From Streptomyces sp. ISL-96 (lineage in GTDB: Bacteria > Actinomycetota > Actinomycetes > Streptomycetales > Streptomycetaceae): DNA of 64,000 nucleotides. Shown in pieces: positions 62,751 to 64,000 of the stretch. The notes below the pieces were generated by a model. It did not search any database. It was given only the letters and a program-made list of their open reading frames with translations, and had not been told where the DNA came from. The stretch covers positions 248,001 to 312,000 of the forward strand of contig NZ_JAGGPA010000011.1 in NCBI RefSeq assembly GCF_018614035.1, written 5' to 3'. The translations under genes were made by a program, and so were the position numbers. Positions within the stretch are counted from its first letter, which is position 1; each line of letters starts with the position of its first letter.

Positions 62751-64000
62751 TCAGACGGAGGTCCCGTCGGCCAGGGCGTTCAGGGCCGCTGCCAGGGCCG
62801 GGCCGATCTCCGCCAAGGGGGCCGGGTCCATGAGGGCGTCGTGGTGGGCGGCCACCGGGATGTTCTTCACGCGGCCGGTCACGTGCGGGTGCCAGGCCTC
62901 GTGGGTGGCTCCGTTGGCCGGGGGGCTGTGGTCCGCCGTGAAGAAGAGCAGGTCTCCGTCGAAGCGGGCCGCCACCGGCTCGCGCAGCAGGTGCACGTGG
63001 CGGGTGTAGATGTCCGGCAGTGCCGCCAGGGCCTCGGGGCCGAAGCTCGACACCGCACTGTCCGCCGCCCGGAGCCGTTCGACGAACTGGGCGCGGCCCA
63101 GCGTGCCGTCACCGAAGGCGGCAGGTTCGAGGCCCAGGCTGGTCAGCAACTCGGCCAGCAGGTCCGGCTCGTCGAGGGAGTCCGCCAGTTCCTGCCACTC
63201 GGGCGGGTAGGAGTCCAGGAGTGCGAGCAGGGCCACCTCCTCGCCCTGCTCCCGCAGCCGGGTGGCAAGGGTGTGCGCCACGTTCCCGCCGAACGACCAG
63301 CCGAGCAGGTGGTACGGCCCGGCCGGCTGGACACGGCGGATGTGTTCCAGGTATTCGCCGGCCAGGTCCGTCATCGACCCGGCCGTCCGTCGCGCGGCCA
63401 GGCCGGGAGCCTGGAGTGCGTACAGCGGCTGGTCAGGAGGGAGATATCGGGTCAGGCCCGCGTACGACCAGGCGATGCCGGTGGCCGGGTGCACGCAGAA
63501 CAGCGGGGGCCTGCTGCCCCGGGTGCGCAGCGGGAGCATGATGTCCGGCTGCTCCCGGCCCGGCACGGCGGCCAGGGCTTCACTGAGCAGCGCCACCGTG
63601 GGTGCCTTGACCAGGTCTCCTATCGAGAGGCCGGCGCCGAGTGCGTCGCGGATCGCGACGATGAGCCGCATACCGAGCAGGGAGTGGCCGCCCAGCTCGA
63701 AGAAGCCGTCGTCGATGCCGACCGACGGAAGCCCGAGCGCATCGGCGAACAGCGTGCAGAGCAGCTTCTCCTGCGGCGTACGCGGCAGGCGGCCCTGCTC
63801 CGGTGCGGTGAGGCCGGCAGGAGCGGGCAGCGCCTTCGTGTCGAGCTTCCCGTTGGCCGTCAGCGGGAGTGAATCCACCGGGACGAACGCGGTGGGCAGC
63901 ATGTACGCCGGAAGCGTGGCAGCCATGTGGCGGCGCAGGGCGGCCGGGGAGATGGTCCGTCCGTGTCCGACCACGTATCCCACCAGGCAGCGGTCACCCG
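62751..64000 (-). CDS. NRPS C-terminal module (A-domain end, PCP, TE; 5' part outside window)
   Basis: The frame is open to the window edge. It shows the last adenylation motif (LPLTANGKLDTKALP, A10), a PCP with LGGHSLLGMRL (Ser carrying phosphopantetheine) and a type I thioesterase with GWSFGG as nucleophile elbow and a C-terminal His in VAAHHDALM. This ends a nonribosomal peptide assembly line by hydrolysis or cyclisation. It lies beyond the polyketide boundary and belongs to another cluster extending to the right. Confidence 0.93.
   Translation of the reverse strand, partial: GDRCLVGYVVGHGRTISPAALRRHMAATLPAYMLPTAFVPVDSLPLTANGKLDTKALPAPAGLTAPEQGRLPRTPQEKLLCTLFADALGLPSVGIDDGFFELGGHSLLGMRLIVAIRDALGAGLSIGDLVKAPTVALLSEALAAVPGREQPDIMLPLRTRGSRPPLFCVHPATGIAWSYAGLTRYLPPDQPLYALQAPGLAARRTAGSMTDLAGEYLEHIRRVQPAGPYHLLGWSFGGNVAHTLATRLREQGEEVALLALLDSYPPEWQELADSLDEPDLLAELLTSLGLEPAAFGDGTLGRAQFVERLRAADSAVSSFGPEALAALPDIYTRHVHLLREPVAARFDGDLLFFTADHSPPANGATHEAWHPHVTGRVKNIPVAAHHDALMDPAPLAEIGPALAAALNALADGTSV

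Overview
The window looks like a Streptomyces chromosome. It has very high GC with strong third-position GC, GTG starts, GGAG-type ribosome sites and 1-4 base gene overlaps. Its core genes and signalling systems (hormone receptor/ARE, WYL regulator, DUF3224, HipA-like kinase) are also typical of actinomycetes.

Layout. (1) 1-11566 holds ordinary genes: a Gfo/Idh oxidoreductase, a TetR-controlled FAD monooxygenase, a DinB-like protein, a lipoprotein, a WYL regulator with a DUF3224 target, uracil-DNA glycosylase, a peptide-type solute-binding lipoprotein, two SDRs and a HipA-like kinase pair. (2) 11645-14938 is mobile DNA: a tyrosine integrase overlapped by an excisionase, a non-coding stretch with a long direct repeat, and an 887-bp IS with 19-bp inverted repeats whose right end supplies the stop codon of the first gene of the cluster. 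(3) 14936-52830 is a large type II polyketide cluster of angucycline type, almost all on the minus strand. Its core operon (47721 down to about 36000) runs PgaE-type oxygenase, TetR, TcmI-type cyclase, KS-alpha, KS-beta/CLF, ACP, C9 ketoreductase, didomain aromatase/cyclase, PgaM-type oxygenase-reductase fusion, exporter, second ACP, phosphopantetheinyl transferase, malonyltransferase and carboxylase beta. Malonyl-CoA supply is also cluster-encoded (carboxylase alpha, beta and epsilon). Unusual tailoring candidates are a questin-oxidase-like protein, a tandem ABM protein, a SnoaL-like protein and a DsbA/FrnE-like protein.

Sugar branch (17935-29828): RmlA, RmlB, 2,3-dehydratase, 3-ketoreductase, PLP 3-dehydrase with His replacing the PLP lysine, 3,5-epimerase, a DegT aminotransferase and one EryCIII-like glycosyltransferase. 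This is the SpnO/N/Q/R logic of forosamine without an N-methyltransferase and with an epimerase, so a 4-amino-2,3,4,6-tetradeoxyhexose of probable L configuration is predicted (inference).

Control: a JadR1-like atypical response regulator lies next to a butyrolactone-receptor homologue. Further right (55335-59715) is a P450 / receptor / acyl-CoA oxidase trio that matches the cyp17-avaR1-aco arrangement making the hormone avenolide in S. avermitilis. Five palindromes resembling autoregulatory elements (ARE) sit in the two intergenic regions, so a hormone circuit is probably built into this cluster.

(4) 59716-64000 is a flank with a 17-bp tandem repeat, a truncated HAD gene, a beta-propeller-like protein, a frameshifted DUF2087 regulator and the C-terminal end of an NRPS (A-PCP-TE) running off the window. 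Decay or apparent frameshifts are seen in the PgaM-like FAD motif, the carboxylase-alpha biotinyl domain, an NRPS/P450 relic, a sensor-kinase relic and the DUF2087 gene. Sequencing error has to be excluded for each.
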